Positions 43,301 to 57,300 of a stretch of 64,000 nucleotides of DNA are shown here, piece after piece. Made by a program: the position numbers and the translations under genes. The stretch comes from Embiotoca jacksoni (lineage: Eukaryota; Chordata; Actinopteri; Embiotocidae). The stretch lies in NCBI GenBank assembly GCA_022577435.1, contig JAKOON010000108.1, positions 384,001-448,000 of the forward strand, in the 5' to 3' direction. Numbering within the stretch: the first letter of the stretch is position 1; each line of letters opens with the position of its first letter. The notes below the pieces were generated by a model, which had not been told where the DNA came from, searched no databases, and saw only the letters and a program-made list of their open reading frames with translations.

Positions 43301-46300
43301 AAAATAAGTGCAACATCTGGAACACAAATACAACTTCTGGAACATAAGTACAAAATTTGGAAAACAAGTACAACATCTGGAACACGAGTACAACATCTGG
43401 AACACAAGTAGAACATCTGGAAAACAAGTGGAAGATCGGGAACACAAGTAGAACATCTGCAACACAAGTAGAACATCTGTAACACTAGTAGAACATCTGG
43501 ATAACTAGTAGAACATCTGGAAAACATGTTGAACATCTGGAACACAAGAACAACATCTGGAACACAAGTACAACATTTGGAACAGAAGAACAACATCTGG
43601 AACACAAGCAGAAAATCTGGAACACAAGAACAACATATTGAACACAAGCAAAACATCTCGAACAAAAAAACAACATCTGGAACACAAGCAGAACATCTGG
43701 AACACAAGCAAAATATCTCGAACAAAAAAACAACATCTGGAAAACAAGTAGAACATCTGCAACACAAGTACAACATCTGCAACACGAGAACAACATCTGG
43801 AAAACAAATACAACATCTGGAACACAAGCAGGAGATCGGGAACACAAGAAGAACATCTGCAACACAAGTACAACATCTGCAACACGAGAACAAGATCTGG
43901 AAAACAAAAACAACTTCTGTAACACAAGTACAACATCGGGAGCACAAAAACAAAATCTGGAACACAAGTAGAACATCTGGAAAACAAGTAGAACATCGGG
44001 AACACAAGTAGAACATCTGTAACACAAGTAGAACATCTGGAAAACAAGTAGAACATCTGGAACATATGTTGAACATCTGGAACACAAGTAGAACATCTGC
44101 AACACAAGTAGAACATCTGGAACACAAGAACAACACTTGGAAAACAAGTAGAAAAGTAGAACATCTGGAACACAAGAACATCATCTGGAACACAAGTACA
44201 CCATCTTGAACACAAGTAGAACATCTGCAACACAAGTAGAACATCTGGAATACAAGAACAACATCTGGAACACCAGTACAACATCTGGAACACAAGTACA
44301 ACATTTGGAAGACAAGAACAACATCTGGAACACAAGTATGACATCTGGAAGACAAGTAGAACATCTGGAACACAGGTGCAACATCTGGAACACAAATACA
44401 ACTTCTGGAACACAAGACCAACATGTGGATCACAAATACAACATCTGGAACACAATAACAACATATTGAACACAAGCAAAACATCTCGAACAAAAAAACA
44501 ACATCTGGAACACAAGCAGAACATCTGGAACACAAGCAAAATATCTCGAACAAAAAAACAACATCTGGAAAACAAGTAGAACATCTTCAACACAAGTACA
44601 ACATCTGCAACACGAGAACAACATCTGGAAAACAAATACAACATCTGGAACACAAGTACAACATCTGGAACACAAAAACAAAATCTGGAACACAAGTAGA
44701 ACATCTGGAAAACAAGTAGAACATTGGAAACACGAGTAGAACATCTGCAATACAAGTAGAACATCTGGGAACAGATAAACAACATTTGGGACAGAAGAAC
44801 AACATCTGGAACACAAGCAGAAAATCTGGAACACAAGAACAACATCTGGAACACAAGTATGGCATCTGGAACACAAGTAGAACATCTGGAAGACAAGTAG
44901 AACATCTGGAACACAAGTAGAACATCTGCAACACCAGTAGAACATCTGGAACACAAGAACAACACTTGGAACACAAGTAGAAAAGTAGAACATCTGGAAC
45001 ACAAGAACATCATCTGGAACATAAGTACACAATCTGGAAAACAAGTACAACATCTGGAACACAAGTATAACATCTGCAACACAAGTAGAACATCTGCAAC
45101 ACAAGTAGAACATCTGGAACACAAGAACAACATCTGGAACACCAGTACAACATCTGGAACACCAGAATAACATCTGGAACGCAAGAGGAACATCTGGAAA
45201 ACAAGTGAAAAATCTGGAACACTAGAGGAACATCTGGAAAACAAGTGGAACATAGGGAACACAAGTAGAACATCGGCAACACAAGTAGAACATCTGTAAC
45301 ACAAGTAGAACATCTGGAAAACAAGTAGAACATCTGGAACACGTGTTGAACATCTGGAACACAAGAACAACTTCTGGAACACAAGTACAACATTTGGAAC
45401 ACAAGTACACCATCTGGAAAACAAGTACACCATCTGGAAAACAAGTACAACATCTGGAACTCAAGAAGAACATGTGGAACACAAGTACAACTTCTGGAAC
45501 ACAAGTACAACATTTGGAAAACAAGTACACCATCTGGAAAACAAGTACACCATCTGGAAAACAAGTACAACATCTGCAACACAAGTACAACATCTGGAAA
45601 ACAAGTACAACATCTGGAACAGAAGTAGAACATCTGGAACACAAGCAAAACATCTCGAAAAAAAACAACAACATCTGGAACACAAGTACAACATCTGGAA
45701 CACAAGTAGAGCACCTGGAAAACACCTGGAACACAAGTGCAAAATCTGGAACACAAGAGGAACATCTGGAAAACAAGTAGAACATAGGGAACACAAGTAG
45801 AACATCTGTAACACAAGTAGTACATCTGGAAAACAAGTAGAACATCTGGAACACAGGTAGAACATCTGGAACACTAGTACAACATTTGGAACAGAAGAAC
45901 AACATCTGGAAAACAAGTTTGACATCTGGAACACAAGAATATCATCCGGAACACAAGTAGAACATTTGGAACACAGGTGGAACATCTGGAACACTAGAAC
46001 AACACTTGGAAAACAAGTACAACATCTGGAACACAAGTACAACATCTGGAACACAAGTAGAACATCTGGAAAACGAGTATAACTTCTGGAAAATAAGTGC
46101 AACATTTGGAAAATAAGTGCAACATCTGGAACACAAATACAACTTCTGGAACATAAGTACAAAATTTCGAAAACAAGTACAACATCTGGAACACGAGTAC
46201 AACATCTGGAACACAAGTAGAACATCTGGAAAACAAGTGGAAGATCGGGAACACAAGTAGAACATCTGCAACACAAGTAGAACATCTGTAACACTAGTAG

Positions 46301-47280
46301 AACATCTGGATAACTAGTAGAACATCTGGAAAACATGTTGAACATCTGGAACACAAGAACAACATCTGGAACACAAGTACAACATTTGGAACAGAAGAAC
46401 AACATCTGGAACACAAGCAGAAAATCTGGAACACAAGAACAACATCTGGAACTCAAGTATGACATCTGGAACAGATAAATAACATCTGGAACACCAGTAC
46501 AACATATGGAACACGAGAACAACATCTGCAATACAAGAACAACATCTGGAAAACAAGTATGACATTTGGAACACAAGAACATCATCCGGAACACATGTAC
46601 AACATCTGGATCACAAGTACAACATCTGGAACACAAGAACAAAATTTGGAAAACAAGAACATCTGGAACACAAGTATGACATCTGGAAGACAAGTAGAAC
46701 ATCTGGAACACAGGTGGAACATCTGGAACACAAGAACAACACTTGGAACACAAGTACAACATTTGGAAAACAAGTACAACATCTGGAACACAAGAACAAC
46801 ATATTGAACACAAGCAAAACATCTCGAACAAAAAAACAACATCTGGAACACAAGCAGAACATCTGGAACACAAGCAGGAGATCTGGAACACAAGAAGAAC
46901 ATCTGCAACACAAGTACAACATCTGCAACACGAGAACAAGATCTGGAAAACAAAAACAACTTCTGTAACACAAGTACAACATCGGGAGCACAAAAACAAA
47001 ATCTGGAACACAAGTAGAACATCTGGAAAACAAGTAGAACATCGGGAACACAAGTAGAACATCTGGAACACGAGAACAACATCTGGAACACAAGTATGAC
47101 ATCTAGAAGACAAGTACAACATCTGGAACACAAGTAGAACATCTGGAACACAAGTACAACATCTAGAACACAGGTAGAACAACTGGAACACAAGAACAAC
47201 ACTTGGAAAACAAGTAGAACATCTGGAACACAAGAACATCATCTGGAACACAAGTACACCATCTGGAAAACAAGTACAAC

Positions 47281-50200
47281 ATCTGGAACAGAAGTAGAAC
47301 ATCTGGAACACAAGCAAAACATCTCGAAAAAAAACAACAACATCTGGAACACAAGTACAACATCTGGAACACAAGTAGAGCACCTGGAAAACACCTGGAA
47401 CACAAGTGCAAAATCTGGAACACAAGAGGAACATCTGGAAAACAAGTAGAACATAGGGAACACAAGTAGAACATCTGTAACACAAGTAGTACATCTGGAA
47501 AACAAGTAGAACATCTGGAACACAGGTAGAACATCTGGAACACTAGTACAACATTTGGAACAGAAGAACAACATCTGGAAAACAAGTTTGACATCTGGAA
47601 CACAAGAATATCATCCGGAACACAAGTAGAACATTTGGAACACAGGTGGAACATCTGGAACACTAGAACAACACTTGGAAAACAAGTACAACATCTGGAA
47701 CACAAGTACAACATCTGGAACACAAGTAGAACATCTGGAAAACGAGTATAACTTCTGGAAAATAAGTGCAACATTTGGAAAATAAGTGCAACATCTGGAA
47801 CACAAATACAACTTCTGGAACATAAGTACAAAATTTCGAAAACAAGTACAACATCTGGAACACGAGTACAACATCTGGAACACAAGTAGAACATCTGGAA
47901 AACAAGTGGAAGATCGGGAACACAAGTAGAACATCTGCAACACAAGTAGAACATCTGTAACACTAGTAGAACATCTGGATAACTAGTAGAACATCTGGAA
48001 AACATGTTGAACATCTGGAACACAAGAACAACATCTGGAACACAAGTACAACATTTGGAACAGAAGAACAACATCTGGAACACAAGCAGAAAATCTGGAA
48101 CACAAGAACAACATCTGGAACTCAAGTATGACATCTGGAACAGATAAATAACATCTGGAACACCAGTACAACATATGGAACACGAGAACAACATCTGCAA
48201 TACAAGAACAACATCTGGAAAACAAGTATGACATTTGGAACACAAGAACATCATCCGGAACACATGTACAACATCTGGATCACAAGTACAACATCTGGAA
48301 CACAAGAACAAAATTTGGAAAACAAGAACATCTGGAACACAAGTATGACATCTGGAAGACAAGTAGAACATCTGGAACACAGGTGGAACATCTGGAACAC
48401 AAGAACAACACTTGGAACACAAGTACAACATTTGGAAAACAAGTACAACATCTGGAACACAAGAACAACATATTGAACACAAGCAAAACATCTCGAACAA
48501 AAAAACAACATCTGGAACACAAGCAGAACATCTGGAACACAAGCAGGAGATCTGGAACACAAGAAGAACATCTGCAACACAAGTACAACATCTGCAACAC
48601 GAGAACAAGATCTGGAAAACAAAAACAACTTCTGTAACACAAGTACAACATCGGGAGCACAAAAACAAAATCTGGAACACAAGTAGAACATCTGGAAAAC
48701 AAGTAGAACATCGGGAACACAAGTAGAACATCTGGAACACGAGAACAACATCTGGAACACAAGTATGACATCTAGAAGACAAGTACAACATCTGGAACAC
48801 AAGTAGAACATCTGGAAAACAAGTGGAAGATCGGGAACACAAGTAGAACATCTGCAACACAAGTAGAACATCTGTAACACTAGTAGAACATCTGGATAAC
48901 TAGTAGAACATCTGGAAAACATGTTGAACATCTGGAACACAAGAACAACATCTGGAACACAAGTACAACATTTGGAACAGAAGAACAACATCTGGAACAC
49001 AAGCAGAAAATCTGGAACACAAGAACAACATCTGTAACTCAAGTATGACATCTGGAACAGATAAATAACATCTGGAACACCAGTACAACATATGGAACAC
49101 AAATACAACTTCTGGAACACAAGTACAACATCTAGATCACAAGTACAACATCTGGAACACAAGCAGAACATCTGGAACACAAGCAGAACATCTGGAACAC
49201 AAGCAGGAGATCTGGAACACAAGAAGAACATCTGCAACACAAGTACAACATCTGCAACACGAGAACAAGATCTGGAAAACAAAAACAACTTCTGTAACAC
49301 AAGTACAACATCGGGAGCACAAAAACAAAATCTGGAACACAAGAACAACATCTGGAAAACAAGAATGACATCTGGAACACAGGAATATCATCCAGAACAC
49401 AAGTACAACATCTGGATCACAAGTACAACATCTGGAACAGAAGTAGAACATCTGGAACACAAGCAAAACATCTCGAACAAAAAAAACAACATCTGGAACA
49501 CAAGCAGAACATCTGGAACACAAATAAAACATCTGCAACACCAGTACAACATCTGTAACACGAGAACAACATCTGGAAAACAAGTACAACATCTGAAACA
49601 CAAGTAGAACATCTGCAACACAAGCAGAACATCTGGAACACAAGTAGAACATCTGTAACACAAGTAGTACATCTGGAAAACAAGTAGAACATCTGGAACA
49701 CAGGTAGAACATCTGGAACACTAGTACAACATTTGGAACAGAAGAACAACATCTGGAAAACAAGTTTGACATCTGGAACACAAGAATATCATCCGGAACA
49801 CAAGTAGAACATTTGGAACACAGGTGGAACATCTGGAACACTAGAACAACACTTGGAAAACAAGTACAACATCTGGAACACAAGTACAACATCTGGAACA
49901 CAAGTAGAACATCTGGAAAACGAGTATAACTTCTGGAAAATAAGTGCAACATTTGGAAAATAAGTGCAACATCTGGAACACAAATACAACTTCTGGAACA
50001 TAAGTACAAAATTTGGAAAACAAGTACAACATCTGGAACACGAGTACAACATCTGGAACACAAGTAGAACATCTGGAAAACAAGTGGAAGATCGGGAACA
50101 CAAGTAGAACATCTGCAACACAAGTAGAACATCTGTAACACTAGTAGAACATCTGGATAACTAGTAGAACATCTGGAAAACATGTTGAACATCTGGAACA

Positions 50201-53200
50201 CAAGAACAACATCTGGAACACAAGTACAACATTTGGAACAGAAGAACAACATCTGGAACACAAGCAGAAAATCTGGAACACAAGAACAACATATTGAACA
50301 CAAGCAAAACATCTCGAACAAAAAAACAACATCTGGAACACAAGCAGAACATCTGGAACACAAGCAAAATATCTCGAACAAAAAAACAACATCTGGAAAA
50401 CAAGTAGAACATCTGCAACACAAGTACAACATCTGCAACACGAGAACAACATCTGGAAAACAAATACAACATCTGGAACACAAGCAGGAGATCGGGAACA
50501 CAAGAAGAACATCTGCAACACAAGTACAACATCTGCAACACGAGAACAAGATCTGGAAAACAAAAACAACTTCTGTAACACAAGTACAACATCGGGAGCA
50601 CAAAAACAAAATCTGGAACACAAGTAGAACATCTGGAAAACAAGTAGAACATCGGGAACACAAGTAGAACATCTGTAACACAAGTAGAACATCTGGAAAA
50701 CAAGTAGAACATCTGGAACATATGTTGAACATCTGGAACACAAGTAGAACATCTGCAACACAAGTAGAACATCTGGAACACAAGAACAACACTTGGAAAA
50801 CAAGTAGAAAAGTAGAACATCTGGAACACAAGAACATCATCTGGAACACAAGTACACCATCTTGAACACAAGTAGAACATCTGCAACACAAGTAGAACAT
50901 CTGGAATACAAGAACAACATCTGGAACACCAGTACAACATCTGGAACACAAGTACAACATTTGGAAGACAAGAACAACATCTGGAACACAAGTATGACAT
51001 CTGGAAGACAAGTAGAACATCTGGAACACAGGTGCAACATCTGGAACACAAATACAACTTCTGGAACACAAGACCAACATGTGGATCACAAATACAACAT
51101 CTGGAACACAATAACAACATATTGAACACAAGCAAAACATCTCGAACAAAAAAACAACATCTGGAACACAAGCAGAACATCTGGAACACAAGCAAAATAT
51201 CTCGAACAAAAAAACAACATCTGGAAAACAAGTAGAACATCTTCAACACAAGTACAACATCTGCAACACGAGAACAACATCTGGAAAACAAATACAACAT
51301 CTGGAACACAAGTACAACATCTGGAACACAAAAACAAAATCTGGAACACAAGTAGAACATCTGGAAAACAAGTAGAACATTGGAAACACGAGTAGAACAT
51401 CTGCAATACAAGTAGAACATCTGGGAACAGATAAACAACATTTGGGACAGAAGAACAACATCTGGAACACAAGCAGAAAATCTGGAACACAAGAACAACA
51501 TCTGGAACACAAGTATGGCATCTGGAACACAAGTAGAACATCTGGAAGACAAGTAGAACATCTGGAACACAAGTAGAACATCTGCAACACAAGTAGAACA
51601 TCTGGAACACAAGAACAACACTTGGAACACAAGTAGAAAAGTAGAACATCTGGAACACAAGAACATCATCTGGAACATAAGTACACAATCTGGAAAACAA
51701 GTACAACATCTGGAACACAAGTATAACATCTGCAACACAAGTAGAACATCTGCAACACAAGTAGAACATCTGGAACACAAGAACAACATCTGGAACACCA
51801 GTACAACATCTGGAACACCAGAATAACATCTGGAACGCAAGAGGAACATCTGGAAAACAAGTGAAAAATCTGGAACACTAGAGGAACATCTGGAAAACAA
51901 GTGGAACATAGGGAACACAAGTAGAACATCGGCAACACAAGTAGAACATCTGTAACACAAGTAGAACATCTGGAAAACAAGTAGAACATCTGGAACACGT
52001 GTTGAACATCTGGAACACAAGAACAACTTCTGGAACACAAGTACAACATTTGGAACACAAGTACACCATCTGGAAAACAAGTACACCATCTGGAAAACAA
52101 GTACAACATCTGGAACTCAAGAAGAACATGTGGAACACAAGTACAACTTCTGGAACACAAGTACAACATTTGGAAAACAAGTACACCATCTGGAAAACAA
52201 GTACACCATCTGGAAAACAAGTACAACATCTGCAACACAAGTACAACATCTGGAAAACAAGTACAACATCTGGAACAGAAGTAGAACATCTGGAACACAA
52301 GCAAAACATCTCGAAAAAAAACAACAACATCTGGAACACAAGTACAACATCTGGAACACAAGTAGAGCACCTGGAAAACACCTGGAACACAAGTGCAAAA
52401 TCTGGAACACAAGAGGAACATCTGGAAAACAAGTAGAACATAGGGAACACAAGTAGAACATCTGTAACACAAGTAGTACATCTGGAAAACAAGTAGAACA
52501 TCTGGAACACAGGTAGAACATCTGGAACACTAGTACAACATTTGGAACAGAAGAACAACATCTGGAAAACAAGTTTGACATCTGGAACACAAGAATATCA
52601 TCCGGAACACAAGTAGAACATTTGGAACACAGGTGGAACATCTGGAACACTAGAACAACACTTGGAAAACAAGTACAACATCTGGAACACAAGTACAACA
52701 TCTGGAACACAAGTAGAACATCTGGAAAACGAGTATAACTTCTGGAAAATAAGTGCAACATTTGGAAAATAAGTGCAACATCTGGAACACAAATACAACT
52801 TCTGGAACATAAGTACAAAATTTCGAAAACAAGTACAACATCTGGAACACGAGTACAACATCTGGAACACAAGTAGAACATCTGGAAAACAAGTGGAAGA
52901 TCGGGAACACAAGTAGAACATCTGCAACACAAGTAGAACATCTGTAACACTAGTAGAACATCTGGATAACTAGTAGAACATCTGGAAAACATGTTGAACA
53001 TCTGGAACACAAGAACAACATCTGGAACACAAGTACAACATTTGGAACAGAAGAACAACATCTGGAACACAAGCAGAAAATCTGGAACACAAGAACAACA
53101 TCTGGAACTCAAGTATGACATCTGGAACAGATAAATAACATCTGGAACACCAGTACAACATATGGAACACGAGAACAACATCTGCAATACAAGAACAACA

Positions 53201-53936
53201 TCTGGAAAACAAGTATGACATTTGGAACACAAGAACATCATCCGGAACACATGTACAACATCTGGATCACAAGTACAACATCTGGAACACAAGAACAAAA
53301 TTTGGAAAACAAGAACATCTGGAACACAAGTATGACATCTGGAAGACAAGTAGAACATCTGGAACACAGGTGGAACATCTGGAACACAAGAACAACACTT
53401 GGAACACAAGTACAACATTTGGAAAACAAGTACAACATCTGGAACACAAGAACAACATATTGAACACAAGCAAAACATCTCGAACAAAAAAACAACATCT
53501 GGAACACAAGCAGAACATCTGGAACACAAGCAGGAGATCTGGAACACAAGAAGAACATCTGCAACACAAGTACAACATCTGCAACACGAGAACAAGATCT
53601 GGAAAACAAAAACAACTTCTGTAACACAAGTACAACATCGGGAGCACAAAAACAAAATCTGGAACACAAGTAGAACATCTGGAAAACAAGTAGAACATCG
53701 GGAACACAAGTAGAACATCTGGAACACGAGAACAACATCTGGAACACAAGTATGACATCTAGAAGACAAGTACAACATCTGGAACACAAGTAGAACATCT
53801 GGAACACAAGTACAACATCTAGAACACAGGTAGAACAACTGGAACACAAGAACAACACTTGGAAAACAAGTAGAACATCTGGAACACAAGAACATCATCT
53901 GGAACACAAGTACACCATCTGGAAAACAAGTACAAC
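47281..53936 (+). repeat. 6,656-bp inserted duplication inside U5
   Basis: The novel join lies at about 47281-47294. To the left the sequence follows M2 as in U3. To the right it follows the M4 tail at 45612, sharing the monomer aagtacaacatctggaac. From 47281 to about 48.81 kb the copy matches 45612 onward at an offset of 1,669. From about 47.95 kb to about 53.94 kb it matches 41.29-47.28 kb at an offset of 6,656. The two matches overlap across the M5-M1 segment 47.95-48.81 kb, so the switch between source tracts lies within that homologous stretch. The insertion thus combines two tracts, which implies at least two exchange steps. Confidence 0.82.
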
Positions 53937-54329
53937 ATCTGGAACACAGGTACAACATCTGGAACAGAAGTACAACATTTGGAAAACCAGTACAACATCT
54001 GGAACACAAGTACAACATCTGGAACACAAGTAGAACATCTGGAAAACGAGTATAACTTCTGGAAAATAAGTGCAACATTTGGAAAATAAGTGCAACATCT
54101 GGAACACAAATACAACTTCTGGAACACAAGTACAACATCTAGATCACAAGTACAACATCTGGAACACAAGCAGAACATCTGGAACACAAGCAGAACATCT
54201 GGAACACAAGCAGGAGATCGGGAACACAAGTAGAACATCTGCAACACAAGTACAACATCTGCAACACGAGAACAATATCTGGAACACAAGTAGAACATCT
54301 GGAAAACAAGTAGAACATCGGGAACACCA
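53727..54329 (+). repeat. Module M2, 603-bp form
   Basis: This is the 666-bp form of M2 with a further 63 bp removed (three monomers plus the 3 out-of-register bases). The lost piece is the part containing the A10 run and the cagcttctgg and aaatccgg monomers. At about 54270 the text reads gaacaatatctgg followed directly by aacacaagtag. The aacaccacaag join of the 666-bp form is still present (about 54322). The order of events is therefore 903 to 666 to 603. Confidence 0.87.
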
Positions 54330-57300
54330 CAAGAACAACATCTGGAACACAAGTATGACATCTAGAAGACAAGTACAACATCTGGAACACAAGTAGAACA
54401 TCTGGAACACAAGTACAACATCTAGAACACAGGTAGAACAACTGGAACACAAGAACAACACTTGGAAAACAAGTAGAACATCTGGAACACAAGAACATCA
54501 TCTGGAACACAAGTACGCCATCTGGAAAACAAGTACAACATCTGGAACACAGGTACAACATCTGGAACACAAGTACAACATTTGGAAAACCAGTACAACA
54601 TCTGGAACACAAGTACAACATCTGGAACACAAGTAGAACATCTGGAAAACGAGTATAACTTCTGGAAAATAAGTGCAACATTTGGAAAATAAGTGCAACA
54701 TCTGGAACACAAATACAACTTCTGGAACACAAGTACAACATCTAGATCACAAGTACAACATCTGGAACACAAGCAGAACATCTGGAACACAAGCAGAACA
54801 TCTGGAACACAAGCTGGAGATCTGGAACACAAGTAGAACATCTGCAACACAAGTACAACATCTGGATCACAAGTACAACATCTGGAACACAGGAATATCA
54901 TCCGGAACACAAGTACAACATCTGGATCACAAGTACAACATCTGGAACAGAATTAGAACATCTGCAACACAAGCAGAACATCTGGAACACAAGTACAACA
55001 TCTGGAACACAAGTAGAGCACCATGAAAACACCTACAAAAACATCTGGAACACAAGAGGAACATCTGGAAAACAAGTGGAACATAGGGAAAACAAGTAGA
55101 ACATCGGAAACACAAGTAGAACATCTGTAACACAAGAACAACACTTGGAACACAAGTAGAAAAGTAGAACATCTGGAACACAAGAACATCATCTGGAACA
55201 CAAGTACACCATCTTGAACACAAGTAGAACATCTGCAACACAAGTAGAACATCTGGAATACAAGAACAACATCTGGAACACCAGTACAACATCTGGAACA
55301 CAAGTACAACATTTGGAAGACAAGAACAACATCTGGAACACAAGTATGACATCTGGAAGACAAGTAGAACATCTGGAACACAGGTGCAACATCTGGAACA
55401 CAAATACAACTTCTGGAACACAAGACCAACATCTGGATCACAAGTACAACATCTGGAACACAATAACAACATATTGAACACAAGCAAAACATCTCGAACA
55501 AAAAAACAACATCTGGAACACAAGCAGAACATCTGGAACACAAGCAAAATATCTCGAACAAAAAAACAACATCTGGAAAACAAGTAGAACATCTTCAACA
55601 CAAGTACAACATCTGCAACACGAGAACAACATCTGGAAAACAAATACAACATCTGGAACACAAGTACAACATCTGGAACACAAAAACAAAATCTGGAACA
55701 CAAGTAGAACATCTGGAAAACAAGTAGAACATTGGAAACATGAGTAGAACATCTGCAATACAAGTAGAACATCTGGGAACAGATAAACAACATTTGGGAC
55801 AGAAGAACAACATCTGGAACACAAGCAGAAAATCTGGAACACAAGAACAACATCTGGAACACAAGTATGGCATCTGGAACACAAGTAGAACATCTGGAAG
55901 ACAAGTAGAACATCTGGAACACAAGTAGAACATCTGCAACACAAGTAGAACATCTGGAACACAAGAACAACACTTGGAACACAAGTAGAAAAGTAGAACA
56001 TCTGGAACACAAGAACATCATCTGGAACACAAGTACACAATCTGGAAAACAAGTACAACATCTGGAACACAAGTATAACATCTGGAACACAAGTAGAACA
56101 TCTGCAACACAAGTAGAACATCTGGAACACAAGAACAACATCTGGAACACCAGTACAACATCTGGAACACCAGAATAACATCTGGAACACAAGAGGAACA
56201 TCTGGAAAACAAGTGCAAAATCTGGAACACAAGAGGAACATCTGGAAAACAAGTGGAACATAGGGAACACAAGTAGAACATCGGCAACACAAGTAGAACA
56301 TCTGTAACACAAGTAGAACATCTGGAAAACAAGTAGAACATCTGGAACACGTGTTGAACATCTGGAACACAAGAACAACTTCTGGAACACAAGTACAACA
56401 TTTGGAACACAAGTACACCATCTGGAAAACAAGTACACCATCTAGAAAACAAGTACAACATCTGGAACTCAAGAAGAACATGTGGAACACAAGTACAACT
56501 TCTGGAACACAAGTACAACATTTGGAAAACAAGTACACCATCTGGAAAACAAGTACACCATCTGGAAAACAAGTACAACATCTGCAACACAAGTACAACA
56601 TCTGGAAAACAAGTACAACATCTGGAACAGAAGTAGAACATCTGGAACACAAGCAAAACATCTCGAAAAAAAACAACAACATCTGGAACACAAGAACAAC
56701 ATCTGGAAAACAAGAATGACATCTGGAACACAGGAATATCATCCAGAACACAAGTACAACATCTGGATCACAAGTACAACATCTGGAACACAGGAATATC
56801 ATCCGGAACACAAGTACAACATCTGGATCACAAGTACAACATCTGGAACAGAAGTAGAACATCTGGAACACAAGCAAAACATCTCGAACAAAAAAAACAA
56901 CATCTGGAACACAAGCAGAACATCTGGAACACAAATAAAACATCTGCAACACAAGTACAACATCTGTAACACGAGAACAACATCTGGAAAAGAAGTACAA
57001 CATCTGAAACACAAGTAGAACATCTGCAACACAAGCAGAACATCTGGAACACAAGTACAACATCTGGAACACAAGAGGAACATCTGGAAAACAAGTGGAA
57101 CATAGGGAACACAAGTAGAACATCTGTAACACAGGTAGAACATCTGGAACACTAGTACAACATTTGGAACAGAAGAACAACATCTGGAAAACAAGTTTGA
57201 CATCTGGAACACAAGAATATCATCCGGAACACAAGTAGAACATTTGGAACACAGGTGGAACATCTGGAACACTAGAACAACACTTGGAAAACAAGTACAA

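Larger units (their letters stand above)
36222..54329 (+). repeat. Higher-order unit U5, 18,108 bp
   Basis: U5 repeats U3 at an offset of 18,817 (18,797 after one monomer is lost at about 40.28 kb) as far as about 47280. It then carries 6,656 extra bp before finishing like U3 with M1 53215-53726 and an M2 unit 53727-54329. Order: M2 36222, M3 36762, M4 38240, mosaic 38876, M4 40091, M5 40708, M1 41572, mosaic 42152, M3 44058, M4 45340, M5 45678, M1 46559, M2 start about 47071-47280, M4 tail 47281, M5 47347, M1 48228, mosaic 48808, M3 50714, M4 51996, M5 52334, M1 53215, M2 53727. The sum 11,535 + 6,656 - 63 - 20 gives exactly 18,108. Confidence 0.88.
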
